Part shown: in pieces, positions 44,865 through 52,735 of the stretch
Layout of the letters: every line of letters starts with the position of its first letter
Numbering within the stretch: position 1 is the stretch's first letter
From: Candidatus Rhodoferax bjergmarkensis
GTDB taxonomy: Bacteria; Pseudomonadota; Gammaproteobacteria; Burkholderiales; Burkholderiaceae_C
Assembly (NCBI GenBank): GCA_016708345.1
Contig: JADJFX010000011.1
Span: forward strand, 62,001 to 126,000
Length of the DNA stretch: 64,000 nucleotides
Direction: 5' to 3'
Notes under the pieces: model-generated
The model's input: the letters and a program-made list of their open reading frames with translations, nothing else
Database searches by the model: none
Told to the model about the DNA's origin: nothing
Translations under genes and position numbers: made by a program

Positions 44865-46644
44865 ATGTCTTCCGAATCCGCACAGCCCGGCAAATGGGCG
44901 TCTTTCAAGCTGTTTGTAGCCGTGCCTGGGCCTTGACCCGGCCCTACTACCTGGAATCTGACGAAAAATGGAAAGCCCGGGCCCTGCTGGCCGCCATCAT
45001 TGCGCTGAACCTAGGGCTGGTCTACATGGCGGTGCTGTTCAACGACTGGAACAAGCTGTTTTACGATGCCTTGCAGGACAAAAAAGCTGACGTGTTCTGG
45101 ACCCAGCTGGGGCGCTTTACCTACCTGGCGTTTGCCTTCATCATCATGGCGGTCTACCGGTTCTACCTGACACAATTGCTGGAAATGCGCTGGCGCGCCT
45201 GGATGACGCGCCACTACCTGCAGCGCTGGCTGGCCAACCACGCGTTTTACCAACTGGAGCTGGCACGCTTCACGAAGCAGACCAATGTGGACAAGGCCAA
45301 CCCGGACAACCCGGACCAGCGCATTCAGGAAGACATCAGCCAGTTCACCAGCGCCACCATCTCGGTCACCATGGGCTTGCTCAATTCGGTGGTGACGCTT
45401 CTGAGCTTTTGGGTATTTTGTGGGGTTGTCGGGCGGCTTTGTCTTCACATTTCAAGGCAGCCAATACAACATACCGGGCTTTATGGTGTGGATGGCGGTG
45501 CTGTACTGCGCGGTGGGCAGCGTGCTGACGCACTACATCGGCAGGCCCCAGATCCAGCTCAATTTTGAACAGCAGCGGGTGGAAGCTGATTTTCGCCACC
45601 ACATGATCCGGGTGCGCTAGTACAGCGAGTCAATTGCGCTGGACCGGGGCGAGGCGGTGGAGCGCGGGCAGCTTGACCAGCGCTTTGGCCGCGTGCTGGA
45701 CAACACACTCAAGCTCATCAAGGCGCAGAAAAACCTGGTCTGGTTCACCAGCTTTTTTGGCCAGGCGGCGGTGGTGTTCCCCTTTGTGGTGGCAGCGCCG
45801 CGCTTTTTCAGCGGTGCCATCCAATTGGGGCGAGCTGATGCAAATCTCCAGCGCCTTTGGCCAGGTGCAAGGGCGCTCAGCTGGTTTGTGGACAGCTACA
45901 GCGGCCTGGCCAGCTGGCGCGCCACCCCCGACCGGCTCACCAGTTTTGAGGCATCATTTTGTGCTCTAGCGCAGGCAGAACCTGCGCAAGCAGCTACTGA
46001 TTCGATAGCATTGACGGCACCAAATTTGACCGTGACCCTGCCCAATGGCCAGGTTCTGCTGGCCGGAGCCAGCTTGCGGGCCGCGGCGGGCGAGCACATT
46101 TGCTGGCCGGCCCTCAGGCAGCGGCAAATCGACCCTGTTTCGCACCTGGCCGGCATCTGGCCTTTCCAGCGGAAGCGTGGCACGCCCGCAGGACGCCATG
46201 TTCATCCCGCAGCGGCCTTACTTTCCGAACGGGCCGCTGCGCGACGCCCTCGCCTACCCGCAGCCTCCATCCGCCTACACCGACGCCCAGCTGCGCCAAG
46301 CGCTGGAAGATGCACTGCTGCCGCAACTGACCGGACAACTCGACGTGATGGACGCCTGGGGTCAAAAGCTCTCGGGCGGTGAGCAGCAGCGGCTGGCGAT
46401 TGCCCGCGTGCTGCTCAAAAAGCCCAAATGGGTGTTTGCCGACGAGGCCACCAGCGCGCTGGATGAAGCATCGGAAAGTTCAGTGTATAAAAGCCTTCTT
46501 GCGCTTGTAAACAGTGCGCAAGGTGCTATTATTTCAATAGCACACAGGCCCAGTGTGGCGGCTTTTCATGACAAGCGCTGGGTGCTGGAAAAGCAGCCAG
46601 AGGGCGCGCCTGCACTTTACAAACTGGCCGAGAAGCGCTCGTAG
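44865..46644 (+). CDS. ABC transporter, SbmA/YddA-like fused permease-ATPase (frameshifted, one nonsense codon)
   Basis: The permease half reads RPYYLESDEKWKARALLAAIIALNLGLVYMAVLFNDWNKLFYDALQ, FAFIIMAVYRFYLTQLLEMRWRAWMTRHYLQRWL, DKANPDNPDQRIQEDISQF and ADFRHHMIRVR. The ATPase half shows AGPSGSGKSTLFR (partly frameshifted), FIPQRPYFPNGPL, KLSGGEQQRLAIARVLLKKPKWVFADEATSALDE and ISIAHRPS. This is the YddA/SbmA-type exporter or peptide-uptake family, about 590 residues. Indels lie near 44930, 45415, 45865 and 46110. In addition, codon 45618-45620 is TAG where GAG (RVREYSESIA) is expected. TAGC-type repeats are read in frame at 45960-46010 and 46484-46546. The end overlaps convergent queC. Confidence 0.82.
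45957..46011. repeat. TAGC-type palindromic repeat inside the ABC gene (linker)
   Basis: GTGCTCTAGCGCAGGCAGAAC and CTGCGCAAGCAGCTACTG have a GCGC...GCGC centre and an AGCTA half-site, and are followed by TCGATAGC. It encodes CALAQAEPAQAATDSIAL, a flexible Ala-rich linker between permease and ATPase. Confidence 0.5.
46484..46546. repeat. TAGC-type palindromic repeat inside the ABC gene (C-terminal)
   Basis: CTTCTTGCGCTTGTAAACAG, TGCGCAAGGTGCTATTATTT and CAATAGC form a classic copy: GCGC pair, then GCTATT/AATAGC. It is read as SLLALVNSAQGAIISIAHR and so contributes the helix and strand next to the switch histidine. Confidence 0.55.
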
Positions 46645-47340
46645 CCGCGCGCGCGCAGCTCGCACGCCGGGCAGCTGCCACAGCCGTAACCCCACGCATG
46701 GCGGTGTGCACGGTCGCCCAGGTAGCAGGTGTGGGTGTGCTCGATGATGAGATCGACCAGGGCTTTGCCACCACCGGGCGTACCGGATTTTCACCCAAGG
46801 CATGCGCCAGCGCCCAGGTGTCGGCCTTGTCGATCCACATCAGCGGAGTGTCAATTAAAAAGCGCTTGTCCATGCCCAGCGAAAGCGCCAAGTTGCATAG
46901 CTTTCGCATGGTGTCATCGCGGCAATCGGGGTAGCCGGAAAAGTCGGTTTCGCAGACGCCAGTGACGATCACCTGCAGATCGCGCCGGTAAGCGACGGCC
47001 GCCGCCAACGTCAAAAACAGCAGATTGCGCCCCGGCACAAAGGTGTTGGGCAGGCCGCTGGCTTCCATCTTGAAGGCGGTATCGCGGGTGAGGGAGGTGT
47101 CGCTGACGGAGCCGAGCACGGCCAAGTCGAGCAGATGGTCGTCACCCAACTTGCTTGCCCATTGGGGGGGAATTGGCGCTTTATTTCAGAGAGAACCTGC
47201 AAACGGGCACCCAATTCAACCCGATGGCGCTGACCGTAGTCAAAGGCAATGGTTTCAACACGCTGGTATTTGGACAAGGCCTGCGCCAAGCAGGTAGTGG
47301 AGTCCTGGCCACCGGAAAGGACAAGGGCTGTGGAATGCAT
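46617..47340 (-). CDS. queC: 7-cyano-7-deazaguanine synthase (frameshifted)
   Basis: QueC makes preQ0, the precursor of queuosine in tRNA. From ATG 47340 the protein reads MHSTALVLSGGQDSTTCLAQAL (PP-loop SGGQDST), TIAFDYGQRHRVELGARLQVL, GDDHLLDLAVLGSVSDTSLTRD, NTFVPGRNLLFLTLAAAVAYRR, VTGVCETDFSGYPDCRDDTM and LMWIDKADTWALAHALG. The zinc site is CGSCPACELRARG and the end is ERFSASL, stop at 46617-46619. Frame breaks lie near 47155, 46790 and 46670. Its 3' end overlaps the ABC gene by 28 bases. Confidence 0.88.
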
Positions 47341-47368
47341 GCCCTTATGGTAGACCAAGGCGGTGGGC

Positions 47369-47938
47369 CTAGATTTCTTCTGTCTTCTTGATCTTGCTGG
47401 GTGTGTAGGTGAACACTTCTTTGGCCAGCACCCCCGGATTGGCCAGGGGGTTCTGGGTTGCCTGCACCGGCTCCTGCAAGTTTTGAATTTGCTGGGCCTG
47501 GATGGCACTGGCACCGGCCGCCCACATCTGCTTCACATGGTCGATCAATACTTTGGACATCGGCACTGGCGGCGGATCTTCCACTTTTTCGGGCTTGGGC
47601 CGGTGAATGGTCCAGTCTTTTTGGCCGGTGGCTGCTTCTGAGCCGCGCCTTGCGGGATCAGAAACACTTGTGAAGGCCCCTTCACCTGCATTCGACTTGT
47701 CGGCAGTATTGGCCGCATTGGGCCGTTCTACCAAACTCGCCGCATCCGGTTTGGCCGACTCCTTGCTTGCCTTGAGTTCGCTGACCGGGCTCAGTGCCCC
47801 TGGCACATTTGGCGGGTTAACGGGTTCGGGCAAATTGGTTGCGAGTCCGGCCGACACGGCGCGCTCGACATTCGCCATATTGACCATGTTGATGACAGAA
47901 GGCGTGGGTGCTGGCGCGGGCGTTGGGGTTGCATGCAC
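47369..47938 (-). CDS. Hypothetical Pro/Ala-rich, probably disordered protein
   Basis: The 189-residue frame starts MHATPTPAPAPTPSVINMVNMANVERAVSA. It continues with a low-complexity Ser/Ala/Glu/Pro region and ends with a helical segment (SKVLIDHVKQMWAAGASAIQAQQIQNLQEPVQ) and VLAKEVFTYTPSKIKKTEEI. No family is recognised. It lies 28 bases upstream of queC on the same strand. Base composition and an intact frame support a real gene, but its function is unknown. Confidence 0.55.
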   Translation of the reverse strand: MHATPTPAPAPTPSVINMVNMANVERAVSAGLATNLPEPVNPPNVPGALSPVSELKASKESAKPDAASLVERPNAANTADKSNAGEGAFTSVSDPARRGSEAATGQKDWTIHRPKPEKVEDPPPVPMSKVLIDHVKQMWAAGASAIQAQQIQNLQEPVQATQNPLANPGVLAKEVFTYTPSKIKKTEEI

Positions 47939-48183
47939 AGTTTGACTAACCTGCGCTACGGGTTGACCCTAGCGGCCACGATAGAAACCGCATTCGCACT
48001 GGTAGAGCGCTGGCTAGGGTTCGATCAATGGGTGGTATTTGCATTTTGTGTCAGTCGTCAGATCAGGTCTGGGGGGCTTTCCTCCGTGTTCGTAAGATTC
48101 TTAACGGCAGATTTAGGGGGTAATTAAGGCTTATTTTTAAATTATTTAGTTTTTTAAGCCGTTTGCTTCAAATTTGCACCAAA
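47939..48183. other. AT-rich intergenic region, no gene seen
   Basis: These 245 bases include a markedly AT-rich part (about 48120-48180: TTATTTTTAAATTATTTAG, TTTTTTAAGCC) unlike the surroundings. I find no credible gene or terminator hairpin. It may be the promoter region of the 47369-47938 gene, or foreign DNA next to the protease gene. Confidence 0.35.
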
Positions 48184-48996
48184 TCAGTGCAAAACGATCG
48201 AAGAATGAAATTTCAGACGGATGTCAGGAGAGGACACCGTTGGTCTTTGCATTCCATTGGCGATGCGGCAGCGCTCAATATCACAGGCCGTGGGCAGTAC
48301 AGAGCGGTATTCCACCACAGTGTTCAGTTGCGTCAGATCGCGTGCAAAGCATTTTGCACCTTTGCCGTTGTCGTAGTACGAAGTCACATCCACGCAGCGC
48401 CGTGAATGCGCCATCAAACCAAAATGGTGACCCATCTCATGGGAAATCACCATCTGCAAAGTCTGGCTGGCGTCATAGGTGGGGTTGACCTTGCGCAGCA
48501 GCGCAAAAGCTTCGGGCCCAGGACAGTGTTCTCTGGCCAAGATTGGCAAGGCCGAAATTCCCGCACTGTCTTTGGCACTCCACTGCACCCGCACGGCACC
48601 CAAGGCTTGCGACGCTTGCCCGGCCTGCCTGAGCACACTGCTGGGAATGCCACACAAAGACCACCACTGAGCCGCTTTTTGAACGGCCCCAAACACCTGA
48701 GTCTCTTCAAACCATGCCGGAGCCCCCACATGGTCGTAAACAAACACCATGGACGTGCTGTGAGCGGGCCGGTCTTTGCCATCACCCCACGTGCTTATTT
48801 CACCCGGCAGGCACTGGGCAATTTCCGCGGCCCGCACTGACTCTTGCGAGATGGCCACGTGGAAACCAGGGACACACAAGCCCAGCCACAACCGGGCAGT
48901 TGGCGTCAGAATGGATTCCGGTATTTGCATGGCGAGGCTGATGCTACAAGCAATTTTTGCTTGCCAGCAAGCATGTTTGAAAACTATCAAAGACAT
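48184..48996 (-). CDS. Matrixin/metzincin-like zinc metalloprotease
   Basis: The 270-residue protein contains VISHEMGHHFGLMAHS, a full HExxHxxGxxxH zinc motif (near 48420). Upstream it has DASQTLQM and VQKAAQWWSLCGIPSSVL. The protein is cysteine-rich (CPGPEAF, RRCVDV, KCFARD, CDIERC), which suggests export and disulfides. The N-terminus MSLIVFKHACWQAKIACSISLAM is weakly signal-like; an alternative start at Met48930 (MQIPESIL) lacks one. I see no clear Met-turn motif after the zinc site, so activity is uncertain. It is divergent from rpoH. Confidence 0.7.
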   Translation of the reverse strand: MSLIVFKHACWQAKIACSISLAMQIPESILTPTARLWLGLCVPGFHVAISQESVRAAEIAQCLPGEISTWGDGKDRPAHSTSMVFVYDHVGAPAWFEETQVFGAVQKAAQWWSLCGIPSSVLRQAGQASQALGAVRVQWSAKDSAGISALPILAREHCPGPEAFALLRKVNPTYDASQTLQMVISHEMGHHFGLMAHSRRCVDVTSYYDNGKGAKCFARDLTQLNTVVEYRSVLPTACDIERCRIANGMQRPTVSSPDIRLKFHSSIVLH

Positions 48997-49009
48997 AGTG
49001 CTTTACAAA

Positions 49010-49036
49010 TTGGCACTCAAGTCAGGAGAGTGCTAA
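49010..49036 (+). promoter_or_regulatory. CIRCE operator (HrcA site) upstream of rpoH
   Basis: TTGGCACTC, nine bases, GAGTGCTAA matches the CIRCE consensus TTAGCACTC-N9-GAGTGCTAA with a single mismatch. It ends 32 bases before the rpoH ATG. The left arm contains a -35-like TTGGCA and the right end runs into TAACAT, a -10-like hexamer 18 bases later. HrcA bound here would cover the promoter. Confidence 0.85.
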
Positions 49037-49068
49037 CATAACGACTATTCATAAACAGGAGTACAGGT

Positions 49069-50009
49069 ATGGCTTATCAAAGTGGGGTTTCAAGCACCGC
49101 TCTGGCGGTTGCCAATCCGTGGTCAATGGTGCCTGCGCTGGGCAATTTGGATGCCTATATTACGGCCGCCAATGCATTGCCCATGCTCACGCAGGAGCAG
49201 GAGCAGGAGTATTCGCGCAAGTTCCGGATTGACAACGACCTGGACGCTGCAGGTAAGCTGGTGCTCTCTCATTTAAGGCTGGTGGTGTCGATTTCTCGCC
49301 AGTATCTGGGTTACGGCCTGCCGCACGGTGACCTGATTCAAGAAGGCAACGTGGGGCTGATGAAAGCCGTCAAACGCTTTGACCCCGATCAAGGCGTGCG
49401 ATTGGTGAGCTACGCCATGCACTGGATCAAGGCCGAAATTCACGAGTACATTCTGAAAAACTGGCGCATGGTCAAAGTGGCAACCACCAAAGCGCAACGC
49501 AAACTGTTTTTCAATTTGCGCTCTATGAAGCAGCGCTACAAATCGGATGACGCAGCAGCCGATGTCGGGACCCACCGCGACACACTGAACGAAGTACAAA
49601 TTGAGGCGATGGCGCGAACTCAAGGTCAAGCGCGAAGAAGTCATCGAGATGGAAACCCGCTTGTCAGGGCGGCGATGTGCTGCTGGACCCCAGCCCGTCA
49701 GACGATGGTGAAGATGCGTTCGGCCCGATTGCTTACCTGACCGACACACGCCACGAGCCCACCGAAATGATCGAGGCTCACCAGCGCGACATACTGGCCA
49801 GCGACGGCATTGCCTCGGCACTGGACGCACTCGATGAGCGCAGTCGCCGTATTGTGCAAGAGCGCTGGCTCAAGGTGAACGACGACAGCTCCGGCGGCAT
49901 GACGCTGCATGAGCTGGCAGCCGAATACGGCGTCAGCGCCGAGCGCATTCGTCAGATTGAAGTGGCGGCCATGAAAAAAATGCGCAAAACGCTGATTGAG
50001 TACGCCTGA
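49069..50009 (+). CDS. rpoH: RNA polymerase heat-shock sigma factor sigma-32 (frameshifted)
   Basis: RpoH directs transcription of heat-shock genes. From ATG 49069 the protein reads NLDAYITAANALPMLTQEQEQEYSRKFR (region 1.2), LVLSHLRLVVSISRQYLGYGLPHGDLIQEGNVGLMKAVKRFDPDQGVRLVSYAMHWIKAEIHEYILKNWRMVKVATTKAQRKLFFNLR (region 2 and the RpoH box) and VKREEVIEMETRLSG. The C-terminal frame adds ALDALDERSRRIVQERWL and LHELAAEYGVSAERIRQIEVAAMKKMRKTL (region 4.2). Two indels, near 49615 and 49665, shift and then restore the frame. A CIRCE element lies upstream. Confidence 0.92.
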
Positions 50010-50022
50010 CCAAACCAGTCAG

Positions 50023-50090
50023 CAAGCTTTTGCTATATTTTTTATAGCTTGTCGCGCACTGTTTACGTGCGCTGGCGGCCAAAAAGGCGG
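50023..50090. repeat. TAGC-type palindromic repeat after rpoH
   Basis: AAGCTTTTGCTATATTTTTT, ATAGCTTGTCGCGCACTG, TTTACGTGCGCTGGCGGCC carries GCTAT/ATAGC and GCGCAC/GTGCGC pairs. It follows the rpoH stop by 14 bases and precedes the convergent regulator gene, so it could serve as a transcript end. Confidence 0.55.
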
Positions 50091-50106
50091 TCAACTTTGC
50101 AGGCAC

Positions 50107-51717
50107 TCACCCGTTCATGATGCGGGTGAGCGCAAGTGAATAGGCTTGGCACTTTTTGTTGGCAGGGTTCAGTTCACGCACCCGCTCCAGCAAACCTTTG
50201 GCTTCAGCCGCCAAGGCGGCGTTTTTGCCTTCCTTATTTATCAATCCAATCAACAGACCGCACAAGTTGACCAAAATCACCTCGTTGTTAGCCAGCGTTT
50301 TGGCGGCCTCTCTGAGCAGCTTGACGCCAGCCAAAAAGTCGCCTTTCTTTGCCAGCAACACGCCCTGATTGTTGATATCAACCACCTCCTGGCGAGATTT
50401 ATTGATCAGTGCCTGACCTTCTTCCGCCATGTTTTCACTTTGAAAAACACTTTCTACGCCAAGTGAAATTTCGGCGTTTTCGTGGTTGTTTTTCGCCAGC
50501 TCCCGCAGCAGGCCGCACGCTTTTTCTTTTTTACCCAACTTGAACAGCGACTTGGCAACCTCCATTGCGGTTTCAGGATTGACATTGCCAGCCATTTTCT
50601 CCATCAACTGCTCAGCCGTGGCCAACGCAGCCTCGGCTTTGTCTGTCTGGCCCATTTTGTTGTACACCACACTTTCGGCGGCGGCCGTTTGAATGGAGGC
50701 CTGGGTGTTGTGTTTGAACTCTTTTTTGCTGCGCTCCAGAATTTTCAAAGCCTCGGTTGGTGAATCCTTGTCGGAAAACACACGGGCCAGCCCAGCAAAA
50801 ACGGCTGAATTTTTGTGCGGAGAAAACTCGCCAATCTTGATGGTTTTTTCAAAAGCGGATTGGGCAACATCGAGCGCACCATTGCTGTAAGCGGTGTCAC
50901 CCAAGGTTTTTTGGCGCACCGGTGAATTCGGTGACAGCTTGACGGCATCAGTCAGCACTTTTTGCGCCTCCTCGCCCTCACCAAGCGCATTAAGGGTTTT
51001 TGCCAGCCAGTCAAACGCCTCCATGTACACCTTGTTTTCACGCACAACCTCTTGGAAGATTTCCTTGGCCCCAGCATAGTCTCTGGCGTAAAAACGAAGC
51101 CGACCCAGACCGGTACTGGCCCAAGGCACACTGCGCTCAGCCAGCGCCGTCTCAAACAAGGCTCTGGCAGCGTCATAGTCGCCCGTGGTGAGCAGCAAAT
51201 CGCTCTTGATGCGCAAAATTTCCTGGGGATTGATCACATCGGTCTTGAGCTGCTGATCGCATTGCGCAATGGCCGACGGATAGTCTCGCGACTTGATGGC
51301 TTTTTCAATACCGAGCAGCGATTGTTTTCTGGCAATCAGCTTCTCCAGGCGGTTTTCCAGCAAACTCTGGTTGATGGGCTTGAGCAGGTAATCGTCGGGT
51401 TTGACCTCGGCTGCGCCCATCACCATTTCGGAAGTTTTTTCTGCCGTGACCATCACCCAGACCGTGGAAACACCAATGAGATTGCGCAGCTTGACCTCAT
51501 CCAGAACCTGCTGGCCATTTTGCCCCGCACCCAGGTTGTAATCGCAGATGATGATGTCATATTTGGTTCGCTCAATCTGACTGATCGCATCTTTTCCATT
51601 GCTAGCCGTGTCGATCTGGGTCACACCCATGTTCTTCACGAAGTCCCGAAGCAAGGTGCGCATGCCCTGAAAGTCGTCAATGATCAATATGCAGGCTTGC
51701 CGCAGGGACGCGCTCAT
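50107..51717 (-). CDS. Response regulator with receiver and TPR domains
   Basis: The 536-residue protein starts with an intact receiver: ILIIDDFQGMRTLLRDFV (D14 and D15), YDIIICDYNLGAGQNGQQVL (phospho-acceptor D59), WVMVTAEKT and YLLKPINQSLL (conserved Lys). From about residue 140 it is a TPR superhelix: AIAQCDQQLKTD, GDYDAARALFETALAER, RDYAGAKEIFQEVVREN, GEGEEAQKVLTDAVKLSP and further repeats. There is no DNA-binding domain, so output is probably by protein contact. A soluble histidine kinase lies 23 bases upstream on the same strand and is its likely partner. Confidence 0.9.
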   Translation of the reverse strand: MSASLRQACILIIDDFQGMRTLLRDFVKNMGVTQIDTASNGKDAISQIERTKYDIIICDYNLGAGQNGQQVLDEVKLRNLIGVSTVWVMVTAEKTSEMVMGAAEVKPDDYLLKPINQSLLENRLEKLIARKQSLLGIEKAIKSRDYPSAIAQCDQQLKTDVINPQEILRIKSDLLLTTGDYDAARALFETALAERSVPWASTGLGRLRFYARDYAGAKEIFQEVVRENKVYMEAFDWLAKTLNALGEGEEAQKVLTDAVKLSPNSPVRQKTLGDTAYSNGALDVAQSAFEKTIKIGEFSPHKNSAVFAGLARVFSDKDSPTEALKILERSKKEFKHNTQASIQTAAAESVVYNKMGQTDKAEAALATAEQLMEKMAGNVNPETAMEVAKSLFKLGKKEKACGLLRELAKNNHENAEISLGVESVFQSENMAEEGQALINKSRQEVVDINNQGVLLAKKGDFLAGVKLLREAAKTLANNEVILVNLCGLLIGLINKEGKNAALAAEAKGLLERVRELNPANKKCQAYSLALTRIMNG

Positions 51718-51740
51718 TGTTCTTATCTTTCGTCAACAAA

Positions 51741-52433
51741 CTAAGGCAATCTAACCACAAAACATCCGCCGCCATAGGCCCCGCCATTCTCGATGGCGAG
51801 CGATCCATGCTTGGTACCGTTTTTATGCAGACTTGCCACCAAAGATGAAAAATAGAAGCCCAAGCCGGTGCTGCCGCTTGAAAAACTGATTCCCTTGTTG
51901 GCGGCCACATTGTCATCCTGAAGCATATAAGCAGGGTAACCCTTGCCATTGTCCTCAACGCGCAACTCCAAATAGCCGGCATTGATTTTCGCGCTCACCA
52001 AAATTTGGTCACGTGTGTAGTTGTAGGCATTGTTCAAAGCATTGATCAAGATGCCCGTCACCAAGTCGCGGTCCAAATACCAATAGCAATTGGCCTCGCA
52101 ATCAACCGAAATGGTGATGCCCTTGAAATCAAGAATGGACCGATTTTGGAGAACCACTTCTTCAATCAGGTTAGAAACCGAATATTGGTCAATGTCGACC
52201 GGGTAAATGGATTTACCAAGCTTGTAAAGACTGAGCAGCTGGATGAGGTTGGCGTTCATCCGGTTGGCTTGGTAGATCATCAAACCCAAGCTCTGAAAAG
52301 CGACTGTATCGCCCTGTTGCCGCATTTGTATTGCAATTTTTTCAAGACCGCTGACCTGAACATTGAGCGAGTTCTTCATGTCGTGAATCGACGATGCGAT
52401 GAAATCGGTAAAGCTGATGTCCTCTTGTTCCAT
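51741..52433 (-). CDS. Soluble sensor histidine kinase
   Basis: The 230-residue protein has a minimal HisKA segment, FIASSIHDMKNSLNVQVSGLE (phosphate-accepting H17). An ATPase domain follows: ILINALNNAYNYTRDQ (N box), LRVEDNGKGYPAYML (G1), GISFSSGSTGLGFYFSSLVASLH (G2) and GGGCFVVRLP. There is no membrane segment or input domain, so signals must come through a partner protein. It precedes the REC-TPR gene in the same operon. Confidence 0.88.
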   Translation of the reverse strand: MEQEDISFTDFIASSIHDMKNSLNVQVSGLEKIAIQMRQQGDTVAFQSLGLMIYQANRMNANLIQLLSLYKLGKSIYPVDIDQYSVSNLIEEVVLQNRSILDFKGITISVDCEANCYWYLDRDLVTGILINALNNAYNYTRDQILVSAKINAGYLELRVEDNGKGYPAYMLQDDNVAANKGISFSSGSTGLGFYFSSLVASLHKNGTKHGSLAIENGGAYGGGCFVVRLP

Positions 52434-52735
52434 GCGGTTGTTCTAGTTTTTCCAATTCTTGAAAATCAAACTCTCCACTGTCTGTGCGCGCAGTATCGCA
52501 CCTAATAAACTTGCAAAGCAAACACAATCGAACCTGTGTCGCAGGCAGGCTCGTTGCGGATTGCGGAAAGACGTCGCATAAGTGGCTTCGAAGCAACTAT
52601 TGTTTGCTCAACGGCGGCGTCCACCACCATCAGCGCACCAACTGCCAAGTGTTGTGCATTTCACAGATTCATGCAGATACTGGCATCACTTTGTGCCAGT
52701 ACCGCATGCACATGCTGCTAACTTGAAAACAGATC
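52434..52735. other. Intergenic region, no gene seen
   Basis: These 302 bases lie between the kinase start and the Sel1 gene stop, both on the minus strand. The kinase promoter should be in the left third. CATCACTTTGTGCCAGTACCG and TGTTGTGCATTTCACAG near 52640-52705 show no strong symmetry. No terminator with a T-run is evident. Confidence 0.35.
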
